A DNA stretch of 64,000 nucleotides from Nocardia acididurans (lineage in GTDB: Bacteria > Actinomycetota > Actinomycetes > Mycobacteriales > Mycobacteriaceae). Made by a program: the position numbers and the translations under genes. The stretch is taken from NCBI RefSeq assembly GCF_016741815.1, contig NZ_JAERRJ010000012.1, positions 124,001 through 188,000 on the forward strand, read 5' to 3'. Under the pieces are notes generated by a model. That model ran no database searches, was not told where the DNA came from, and saw only the letters and a program-made list of their open reading frames with translations. Positions 57,510-64,000 of this stretch are shown piece after piece (within the stretch, counting starts at the first letter, position 1; every line of letters starts with the position of its first letter).

Positions 57510-59149
57510 GGGATCAGCTTCCCAGGGTTGAGGATTCCGGCCGGGTCGATTGCCTGTTTCACCGCGCGCAGCACCTGAACGCCGAGGTCGCCGATCTCGT
57601 CGGTCATCCACGGGCGGTGGTCCGCGCCGATGGCGTGATGGTGGGTGATGGTGCCCGACGCGGCGACGATGGCGTCACCGGCGGCGCGTTTGGCCTGGGC
57701 CCACTGGGCGATCGGGTCGTCGGCCTGCTTGGCGACGACGGTGAAGTACAGCGAGGCGCCGGTCGGGTAGGTGTGCGAGATGTGGCACATGACCAGGGCC
57801 GGTGCGCCGCCCTGGGTGAGCGTATCCACCAGGGCCGCGGTCACTTTCGCCTTGAGGTTGGCGAGATTGGACCAGCTGGTGGCGGTTTCGAGGGTTTCGC
57901 AGAGAATTCCCACGTCCAGCAGGGCATCTCGCAGGTAGGGCGCGGAGAAGCGGCCGTGTTCCCATTCCTGGGCGGGGGTTTCGCCGAGGGCGGTGCCGCC
58001 GGCGGCGGCCAGCAGGGCGCTCGCCTCCGCGCTGCGGGCCGCGACGTGCGCGGCGGTGCCCTCGAAGGTGGTGACGGCCAGGCAGCCGCCGACGCTGCCG
58101 CCGCCGATGTTCCCGGCGCGGGCCAGATTCAGGCCGGTTTCGGCCTCGTCGGACAGGCGCATGACGGTGGGGGCCGCGCCCGCCTGGATGACGGTGCGCA
58201 GGGCGTTCGCGCCGGTCGCGAAGTCGGGGAACGACCACGCCTGGTACGCCGTGGTTTCCGAGACCGGGTGCACGCGCAGGGTGACCTCGGTGATGATGCC
58301 GAGGGTGCCTTCGGAGCCGGAGAAGAGTTCGCGCAGATCGGGTCCGGCGGCCGAGGCGGGGGCGCGGCCCAGGTCGAGAGTGCCGGCGGGCGTGGCGATG
58401 CGGAGGCGTTCGATCATGTCGTCGAAGCGGCCGTAGCCCGCCGACGCCTGACCCGAGGAGCGGGTGGCGGCGAAGCCGCCGATGGTGGCGTATTCGAAGC
58501 TCTGCGGGAAGTGACCGAGCGAAAGGCCGTGCGCGGCAAGCAGTTCCTCGGCGCGCGGGCCCTGCAGGCCCGCGCCCAGGGTGGCGGTGCCGCTGATCGG
58601 GTCGACCTCGGTGAGGGTGTCGAGGCGGCGCAGGTCCACGGCGATGACGGCGGCGAAACCGGTTCGCACCGGGTCGAGGCCGCCGACGACGCTGGTGCCG
58701 CCACCGAAAGGCACGACGGCGATGGCGTTTTCGGCGCAGTAGGCGAGGAGTGCGAGCACGTCGTCGTGCGAGGCGGGGAAGACGACGGCGTCGGGGGCGT
58801 CCTGTGCACCGGAGGCCCTGCGGCGCAGTAGATCCGGGGTGCTCTTGCCGCCCGCGTGGCGGAGCCGATCGCGGTGGCCGAGCGAGACGTTGTCGGCGCC
58901 GGCCACCGCGACGAGCCCGGCACGATGTTCGGGGGTGAGTGCCGATGCGCGCAGCGGCACGTCGCCCTCATCGCGACGGGCTACCGGCTCACCGGACACC
59001 CCGAATACCTGCGCGAGCAGTCCCCGAATCTGATCCGGCAACGGCTTGTGTCCGGATGGGGAGCCCCAGGCGTCCCACACCATACTCGGGCGGGCTTGCG
59101 GCTCGCCCGGGTTTTCCGTCGATGCGGAGGCTGCTCGTGTGTCGACCAT
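57506..59149 (-). CDS. FAD-binding oxidase, alkylglycerone-phosphate synthase (AGPS)-like
   Basis: This 547-residue flavoprotein of the VAO/AGPS group has an FAD domain with 'AIAVVPFGGGTSVVGGLDPV' and 'GHFPQSFEYATIGGFAATRS', the second part 'LFSGSEGTLGIITEVTLRVH', and C-terminal 'GTITHHHAIGADHRPWMTDE' with the histidine-rich AGPS-type motif, ending 'AIDPAGILNPGKLIP'. AGPS swaps the acyl chain of acyl-DHAP for an alkyl chain in ether-lipid synthesis. Bacterial homologues have unproven substrates. It corresponds in order to Rv2251. The start at 59149 lies 2 bp from a long palindrome. Confidence 0.9.
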   Translation of the reverse strand: MVDTRAASASTENPGEPQARPSMVWDAWGSPSGHKPLPDQIRGLLAQVFGVSGEPVARRDEGDVPLRASALTPEHRAGLVAVAGADNVSLGHRDRLRHAGGKSTPDLLRRRASGAQDAPDAVVFPASHDDVLALLAYCAENAIAVVPFGGGTSVVGGLDPVRTGFAAVIAVDLRRLDTLTEVDPISGTATLGAGLQGPRAEELLAAHGLSLGHFPQSFEYATIGGFAATRSSGQASAGYGRFDDMIERLRIATPAGTLDLGRAPASAAGPDLRELFSGSEGTLGIITEVTLRVHPVSETTAYQAWSFPDFATGANALRTVIQAGAAPTVMRLSDEAETGLNLARAGNIGGGSVGGCLAVTTFEGTAAHVAARSAEASALLAAAGGTALGETPAQEWEHGRFSAPYLRDALLDVGILCETLETATSWSNLANLKAKVTAALVDTLTQGGAPALVMCHISHTYPTGASLYFTVVAKQADDPIAQWAQAKRAAGDAIVAASGTITHHHAIGADHRPWMTDEIGDLGVQVLRAVKQAIDPAGILNPGKLIP

Positions 59150-59151
59150 GC

Positions 59152-59184
59152 GTTACAGTGTGACATAGAATGTCAAGCAGTAAC
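59152..59184. promoter_or_regulatory. 33-bp palindromic operator between AGPS-like and TetR genes
   Basis: The outer arms GTTAC/GTAAC and the inner arms TGACAT/ATGTCA form an extended imperfect palindrome. It lies in the 62-bp gap between the divergent starts (59149 and 59212), touching the AGPS-like start region. Size and symmetry fit a TetR-dimer or dimer-of-dimers site that could control both arms at once. Confidence 0.7.
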
Positions 59185-59211
59185 GAACACTACGCTCCGG
59201 TGGTGCAACCT

Positions 59212-59844
59212 ATGGCTTCGACCGAACCATCCTCCGCCGTCGATCAGGCGATTCTCGACGCGGCGCGCGCCTGCGTCGCGGAATTCGGTGTCCGGCGCAC
59301 CACCCTCACCGAGGTCGCGCGCCGCGCGGGCGTCAGCAGGCCCACCGTGTACCGCCGCTGGTCCGACACCGGATCGCTGGTGGCGGATCTGCTCGTGCGG
59401 GAACTGCGCGAGATCATCGCCGAGGCGGTGCCCGCCGACGGCACCGGCCGCGCCCGGCTGACCGCCGCCATCGTCGGCGGCGGGGCCGCCATCCGCCGGA
59501 ACCCGCTGTTCGCCAAGATCTTCCGCGCCGACGCCGACGTCATGCTCACCTACGTCTTCGAACGCCTGGGCCGCAACCAGCGCGCCCTCATCGACCTGTT
59601 CGCCGAGGGCATCCGCGGCGGCCAACTCGACGGCTCCATCCGCCCCGGCGACCCGCGGCGGCTGGCCACCATGCTGCTGCTCATCGCCCAGTCCGCCGTC
59701 CAATCCGCGGGCACCGTCGCCGACCTGCTCGACTCCGACGGCCTCGACACCGAACTCACCCACGCCATCGACAGCTACCTGGCTCCAGCACTGCGCACGA
59801 CGCGCCATCCGCGCGGCAATCCTCTCGAAAGGCCCGAACCATGA
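59212..59844 (+). CDS. TetR family transcriptional regulator
   Basis: This 210-residue regulator has the N-terminal TetR HTH ('QAILDAARACVAEFGVRRTT', 'LTEVARRAGVSRPTVYRRWS') and an all-helical ligand domain ('IFRADADVMLTYVFERLGRN', 'LLLIAQSAVQSAGTVADLLD'). It corresponds in position to Rv2250c. I prefer the ATG at 59212; an in-frame ATG at 59170 lies inside the palindrome and its extra residues are not conserved-looking. It overlaps glpD by four bases. It probably represses itself, glpD and the divergent AGPS-like/dagK pair; the ligand is unknown. Confidence 0.92.
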   Translation: MASTEPSSAVDQAILDAARACVAEFGVRRTTLTEVARRAGVSRPTVYRRWSDTGSLVADLLVRELREIIAEAVPADGTGRARLTAAIVGGGAAIRRNPLFAKIFRADADVMLTYVFERLGRNQRALIDLFAEGIRGGQLDGSIRPGDPRRLATMLLLIAQSAVQSAGTVADLLDSDGLDTELTHAIDSYLAPALRTTRHPRGNPLERPEP

Positions 59845-61385
59845 CCGAGAACTCCACCAACTCGCGCGGCGCGCTGAACGCCGCCCAGCGGCGACGGGAC
59901 CTGCAGGCGCTCGGCGACGGCGGGCGGATCGACGTGCTGGTGATCGGTGGCGGCATCACCGGTGCGGGCGTGGCCTTGGACGCGGCCGCGCGCGGGCTGC
60001 GCACCGTCCTGGTGGAGAAGCACGATCTGGCGTTCGGGACCAGCCGGTGGAGTTCGAAACTCGTGCACGGCGGGCTGCGGTACCTGGCCGGCGGCGGCGT
60101 GGGGATCGCACACGAGAGCGCGGTGGAACGCGACATCCTGCTGACGCGCACGGCGCCGCATCTCACCCGGGCACTGCCACAGGTGGTGCCGCTGCTGCCG
60201 AATATCGGTGTGGCGCAGAAACTTCTGGTGCGGGCCGGATTCGCGGCGGGCGACGTGCTGCGGCTGACCGCGGGCACCCCGGCGGCGGTGCTGCCGCGCT
60301 CCCGGCGGGTGGCGGCGGCCGAGACGACACGGTTCGCGCCCACCGTCCGCCGGGCCGGACTGCGCGGCGGGCTGGTGGCCTGGGACGGGCAGCTGGTCGA
60401 TGACGCGCGGCTGGTCGTGGCCATCGCGCGGACGGCCGCGCGCCACGGGGCGTCGGTGCTCACGCGGGTCGAGGCCACCGGCGTGACCGGCACCGGCGCC
60501 ACGCTGCAGGATGGTCTGACGGGTGAAACGTTCACTGTCACAGCGCGTTCGGTCGTCAACGCCACCGGCGTATGGGCCGATCAGGTGGATCCGAGCATCG
60601 AACTGCGGCCCTCACGGGGTACGCATCTGGTGTTCGACGCGGCCGCCTTCGGTGGCCTGTCGGCGTCGCTGACCGTGCCGATTCCGGGCAGCACCAGCCG
60701 TTTCGTCTTCGCGTTCCCGGCCGCGCACAACCGCGTCTACCTGGGCCTGACCGATGAGGAGGCCCCCGGGCCGGTGCCGGACGTGCCGCACGCCACCGAT
60801 TCCGAGATCGACTTCCTGCTCGACACCGTCAATACGGTGTTGCGGGAACCCCTCACCCGCAACGATATTCGCGGCACCTTCGCGGGCCTGCGGCCACTGC
60901 TGCGCACGGGCGCGAACAGCACGGCGGACATCTCCCGCGAGCACGCCATCCTCACCTCCCCCACCGGGGTGATCACCGTGGTCGGCGGCAAGCTCACCAC
61001 CTACCGCAAGATGGCCGAGGACGCCGTGGACGCAACCCTCGCGCACGCGGGCCTGTCCGCGTCGCCCTGCCGGACCCGCGATCTCCCGCTGATCGGCGCG
61101 GTCTCCGGCGCGGCACGTGATCGAATCCAGGCCCCTACCCGCCTGGTCGAGCGCTACGGCAGTGACGCCGCCGCGATTCTCGAACTGGTGCGGGCCAATC
61201 CGGCGCTCGGCGCACCCGTCGCCCCCGGAATGGATGTCATCGCCGCCGAATTCGTGTACGCCATCACGCACGAGGGCGCGCTGGAGGCCGACGACATGCT
61301 CGACCGGCGCACCCGCATCGGGCTGGTCGAGGAGGATCGCAAGGCCGCGACCCCCGCGGCGGAAGCGGCCTTCGACCAGGTCTGA
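59841..61385 (+). CDS. glpD: Glycerol-3-phosphate dehydrogenase (FAD)
   Basis: GlpD oxidises sn-glycerol 3-phosphate to dihydroxyacetone phosphate, feeding electrons to quinone at the membrane. This 514-residue protein has 'IDVLVIGGGITGAGVALDAA', 'GTSRWSSKLVHGGLRYLAGG', 'SVVNATGVWADQVDPSIELR', 'TRNDIRGTFAGLRPLLRTG' and 'VITVVGGKLTTYRKMAEDAV', all standard for the family. It is coupled to the TetR gene (ATGA). DHAP, its product, is also the backbone for the AGPS reaction encoded by the divergent arm. That links the two arms metabolically, as inference. It corresponds to Rv2249c. Confidence 0.96.
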   Translation: MTENSTNSRGALNAAQRRRDLQALGDGGRIDVLVIGGGITGAGVALDAAARGLRTVLVEKHDLAFGTSRWSSKLVHGGLRYLAGGGVGIAHESAVERDILLTRTAPHLTRALPQVVPLLPNIGVAQKLLVRAGFAAGDVLRLTAGTPAAVLPRSRRVAAAETTRFAPTVRRAGLRGGLVAWDGQLVDDARLVVAIARTAARHGASVLTRVEATGVTGTGATLQDGLTGETFTVTARSVVNATGVWADQVDPSIELRPSRGTHLVFDAAAFGGLSASLTVPIPGSTSRFVFAFPAAHNRVYLGLTDEEAPGPVPDVPHATDSEIDFLLDTVNTVLREPLTRNDIRGTFAGLRPLLRTGANSTADISREHAILTSPTGVITVVGGKLTTYRKMAEDAVDATLAHAGLSASPCRTRDLPLIGAVSGAARDRIQAPTRLVERYGSDAAAILELVRANPALGAPVAPGMDVIAAEFVYAITHEGALEADDMLDRRTRIGLVEEDRKAATPAAEAAFDQV

Positions 61386-61387
61386 GC

Positions 61388-61888
61388 TCAGAAGACGTTG
61401 CAGCCCGAACCGGCGTTGACGCCCATGCCCACGGTGACGTCCACGTAGGGGATGACGTCGTCGCCGGGGACGGATTGCTGGAGGATTTCGAGACGGTGCG
61501 GGCCCTGGGTGACCGGGGTCCACTTCGCCTGGGCCAGCGCGCCCGAGGGTTTCGCCACCGCGAACAGGATTCCGTTGTCGTAGAAGCCGACCGGCGTGAC
61601 GGGGTCGTCGACGTAACCGTCGATCGTGTAGGTGCAACTGGTGCCGTATTTGGTTGCCGAGCCGACGCTGATGCCGGGATCCACGCCCACCCGGGTGCCG
61701 GTGGCGGCGGCCGGAGTGGCGAATGCGGTGACCGCGGCGGCCAGGATGGCGGTGGCGGCCGCCGCGGCGCGGGGGCGGTTCGTGGCGGCCGCGCTGTCGG
61801 GCGCGCCGGCGGCAGGCGGGTGCGCGGCGGCCGTCTCGACGGCGGGGCCTGCGGGGACGGCGTTCTGGTTCGCGATGATCGTGCCCAT
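61388..61888 (-). CDS. Membrane-anchored or secreted hypothetical protein
   Basis: This 166-residue protein has a long Ala/Pro-rich N-terminus (about 40 residues), then a hydrophobic segment 'AAAAATAILAAAVTAFATPA' that serves as an internal signal or anchor. The extracytoplasmic strand-rich domain has two cysteines ('KYGTSCTYTIDGYVDDPVTP', C-terminal 'GSGCNVF') and could be an Ig-like fold. I recognise no family. The ATG at 61888 is one option; the start may be nearer the hydrophobic segment. It converges on glpD, with two bases between stops. Confidence 0.65.
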   Translation of the reverse strand: MGTIIANQNAVPAGPAVETAAAHPPAAGAPDSAAATNRPRAAAAATAILAAAVTAFATPAAATGTRVGVDPGISVGSATKYGTSCTYTIDGYVDDPVTPVGFYDNGILFAVAKPSGALAQAKWTPVTQGPHRLEILQQSVPGDDVIPYVDVTVGMGVNAGSGCNVF

Positions 61889-62087
61889 GTCTGTGCGTTC
61901 CTCATCGGTGCTGCCGGGGCCGGATGCGTCCGGCGCGATCCCTCGATCCTCGCGCTCCGTCGGCCGCAATGGGTGGTATTGCCGCGATTGCGCTGACTGT
62001 GTCGCGTTTTCACACTGCCTGCGCCGAGTGCCGGAATCGACCTATGCTTGGCTGCGACATTGTGAGCGCCGGACGAGGGAGGCGCGC

Positions 62088-63926
62088 ATGGGCCGCATTC
62101 CGACCACAGTAGGACTGGCTCGCGGGGAGGGCCTGGTGGCCCGGTTCGGGGACGTCGTCATCTACCTGGGCAGTGACACCGCGTCCACCGAACGCCTGCT
62201 CGGCGCCGCCGAGACAGCGGCCGCCGCCGACGACCCGGGCGTGGCCATCGCGCAACGCCTCGCCGCCACCGTATTCACCAGCGGATCGGCGCAACCGCCC
62301 AATTTCGGCGTGATCGCACCCACCGCCGGCGGCATCCTGATCCTGCTGCGCGGCCCCGTCCGCGCCCTGGCCGAAGGCCCGGAGGGTGCGCACCGCCTCT
62401 CCGGCGAACGCGCCATGACCTGGACGGACGAAATCCTGCGCGACCCCATCCGCCGCCTCACCATCACCGCCGACGGCGACAAGCCCATCCCGCACACCGA
62501 CCTCCGCTCCGGCGTCGTCCCCGCGGGCGGCTTCATCGTGCGGGCCCCGGTCAGCGGCCTTGCGGCGCAATCGAAATCGGGCAGCGGCGCGGCTTCGACG
62601 CCCAGCCCCGGCGCGACCCCGAAATCCGGTTCGGGCGCGATCTCGCGGACCGACAGCGGCGCGCTCCCGAAACCCGTGGCCGCGGAAGACCATCCCGCCC
62701 CCGACACCACGCGCCGCGCCCCGATCCCCACCCCGTCGCGCAGCCGCTTCAACGTCCCGAGCAGCACATCGGAACCGATCCCCCGCGCGACCGACACCGG
62801 GCCTGCTCGCACGGCCGAGCCCACCGCGTATCAGCCGGAGCGCGGCCGGAACACCGCGGAGCGCGCGGTCGAGACACCGACCGGCACCCCCGCGGGATCG
62901 CAGCACACGACAGCCGACCTGTCCGATGTCGCACCGGCTTTCGCGCAGACCGTGGGCGTGTTCCCCGATTTCCCCAGCGGCGCTACGCCTTCCGGCCCCA
63001 TCCCACCGCCGGGCAGTTCACGAACCGACGCCACCACACCCGCCCCGCAGAACGGCACCACCGGCGAACGCAACACGGGAGAGAACGCCACCACACAGCG
63101 CCGCACCCCGGCCGAGCCCGCCGCACCGAAGTCTCGTCCCGCCACCGACGACGTGGAACCGGCTGTGACACAACGTGACAACCGTCCCGCCCCGGAGGAA
63201 CAGCCGCCCACCGCCGCCTTCGACGCCCTGCGCGAAGCAGCGGAACCCGATGCCCCGGAGGCGAAACCGACCCGCGGCTCCACCCCGCTGCGAAAGTCAC
63301 CCGATTCACCCTCTCCCGGCAAGGCCCACGACCCAGCCCACCCCGGTCGATCCCAGGACCCGGCCCCGCTCGGCCGCTCCCAGGACCCGGCCCCGCTCGG
63401 CCGCTCCCAGGACCCGGCCCCGCTCGGCCGCTCCGAGAATCCAGGCCAGCTCGGCCGCTCCCGGGATTCGGGTCCGCTCGGCCACGCCCGCGATTCAGCG
63501 CCGATCGGTGCGCCCGGCGCCCGTCCGGGCAGCAGCGACCGGAACCCCGTGGTCGCTCCCCCGGAAACCAGCGCGCTCGCCGCGATCGGCGCGCTCACCA
63601 GCTCGGACGGCGCGGTCTACCCCCTGGATCGCCCCTACGTGATCGGCCGCGACCCGATGATCGACGAGTCGGTCCGCCGTGCCGCCGCCTCGCCCATAGT
63701 CATTCCGCGCGACCGCCACGTCTCCCGAGTCCACGCCCACATCACCATCGAGAACAACACCATCTACGTCCGTGACGCGGGCACCCCCGGCGGCACCTTC
63801 GTAGCCGCCCCCGGCGCCCAGGACTGGATCCGGGTCGGCCAGCGCCCGGTCGAACTGAAGCCCGGCTGGAGCCTCCGCATCGGCGGCCGCGTCCTCACCT
63901 ACCGCACGGAGCAACCGCAGCACTGA
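62088..63926 (+). CDS. FHA-domain protein with N-terminal conserved domain and long repeat-containing linker
   Basis: This is a 612-residue cytoplasmic protein. Residues 1-155 form a folded domain ('GLVARFGDVVIYLGSDTAST', 'GVIAPTAGGILILLRGPVRA', 'RRLTITADGDKPIPHTDLRS') seen with FHA domains in actinobacteria. Residues about 160-495 are disordered, Pro/Thr/Ser-rich and contain nonapeptide repeats. The C-terminal FHA domain (about 500-605) has 'PYVIGRDPMIDESV' and 'IPRDRHVSRVHAHITIENNT', the phosphothreonine-binding residues, and 'GTPGGTFVAAPG'. It probably binds phosphoproteins made by Ser/Thr kinases. GAGGGAGG precedes the ATG at 62088. Confidence 0.88.
   Translation: MGRIPTTVGLARGEGLVARFGDVVIYLGSDTASTERLLGAAETAAAADDPGVAIAQRLAATVFTSGSAQPPNFGVIAPTAGGILILLRGPVRALAEGPEGAHRLSGERAMTWTDEILRDPIRRLTITADGDKPIPHTDLRSGVVPAGGFIVRAPVSGLAAQSKSGSGAASTPSPGATPKSGSGAISRTDSGALPKPVAAEDHPAPDTTRRAPIPTPSRSRFNVPSSTSEPIPRATDTGPARTAEPTAYQPERGRNTAERAVETPTGTPAGSQHTTADLSDVAPAFAQTVGVFPDFPSGATPSGPIPPPGSSRTDATTPAPQNGTTGERNTGENATTQRRTPAEPAAPKSRPATDDVEPAVTQRDNRPAPEEQPPTAAFDALREAAEPDAPEAKPTRGSTPLRKSPDSPSPGKAHDPAHPGRSQDPAPLGRSQDPAPLGRSQDPAPLGRSENPGQLGRSRDSGPLGHARDSAPIGAPGARPGSSDRNPVVAPPETSALAAIGALTSSDGAVYPLDRPYVIGRDPMIDESVRRAAASPIVIPRDRHVSRVHAHITIENNTIYVRDAGTPGGTFVAAPGAQDWIRVGQRPVELKPGWSLRIGGRVLTYRTEQPQH
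63330..63518 (+). repeat. 27-bp tandem repeat, seven copies, coding for nonapeptides
   Basis: Units begin at 63330, 63357, 63384, 63411, 63438, 63465 and 63492. The units at 63357 and 63384 are identical, the third (63411) differs only at its end, and the outer ones are diverged. Each encodes a variant of DPAPLGRSQ in the linker of the FHA protein. The length is a multiple of three, so copy-number change keeps the frame. Confidence 0.95.
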
Positions 63927-64000
63927 GCCGGCGGTCTTCGCCGAATTCGACCGCCTGCCTACTGCCCACTGGGAATTGTCGGCACGCCGGTGAATTCGAG

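Noticed and set aside
1..64000. CRISPR arrays, insertion sequences and prophage modules
   Set aside because: I found no regularly spaced repeats with unique spacers, no transposase or integrase motifs, and no phage structural genes. The only mobile-type gene seen is the homing endonuclease.

Overview
The window is about 64 kb of high-GC actinobacterial DNA. The organism is most likely a Nocardia or a close relative in the Nocardiaceae. The evidence is the strong G/C bias at third codon positions, frequent GTG starts, and small families common in Nocardia and Mycobacterium (DUF4189, DUF5313, DUF4254, DUF4233, DUF5995-like). Two blocks follow Mycobacterium tuberculosis gene order: proB-obg-rpmA-rplU-(gap)-rne-ndk-DUF4233-folC-valS (41.6-54.8 kb, compare Rv2439c-Rv2448c), and glpD-TetR // flavoprotein-diacylglycerol kinase (56.6-61.4 kb, compare Rv2249c-Rv2252).

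Layout. 0-10.7 kb is mixed. It holds the 5' part of ppdK, a FadD3-like acyl-CoA ligase, and a very tightly packed tRNA-Val/His/Tyr array whose Tyr gene is overlapped antisense by a DUF488 gene. It then has a WYL regulator facing an NTF2-like gene across a short palindrome, and an isolated mraY (normally a dcw-cluster gene) in a region of less typical composition. 10.7-23.9 kb holds a patatin lipase, an MFS exporter, an F420/flavin-type oxidoreductase with two alpha/beta-barrel proteins, and a steroid-catabolism-like island. That island has a KstD-type 3-ketosteroid delta1-dehydrogenase, four short-chain dehydrogenases, a second luciferase-like monooxygenase and an HSL-family esterase, arranged as divergent operons. 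23.9-30.5 kb holds an OhrR-like MarR regulator, an incomplete conservon (sensor kinase plus roadblock protein only), and two tandem lipoproteins that fuse a glutamate-type solute-binding domain to an NTF2-like tail.

30.5-41.3 kb is the most unusual part. A free-standing LAGLIDADG homing endonuclease with a Myb/SANT-like tail lies directly upstream of the RNA ligase gene rtcB. It is followed by a RecQ helicase fused to a phosphoribosyltransferase-like domain, a frameshifted gene remnant, a methyltransferase, and a 1358-residue STAND NTPase. That last protein has an N-terminal HTH, one transmembrane helix and about 14 WD-type repeats.

41.6-54.8 kb is core housekeeping: proline synthesis, ribosomal proteins, Obg GTPase, RNase E, Ndk, FolC and ValS. 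It contains visible RNA-level control candidates: a U-rich terminator between rpmA and obg, a hairpin that would mask the rne ribosome-binding site, and a hairpin in the valS leader. 54.8-64 kb holds a P-loop ATPase, the glycerolipid block with a 33-bp palindrome between its two divergent arms, secreted proteins, and an FHA-domain protein with a 27-bp tandem repeat. All assignments come from reading the sequence; no database search was run.
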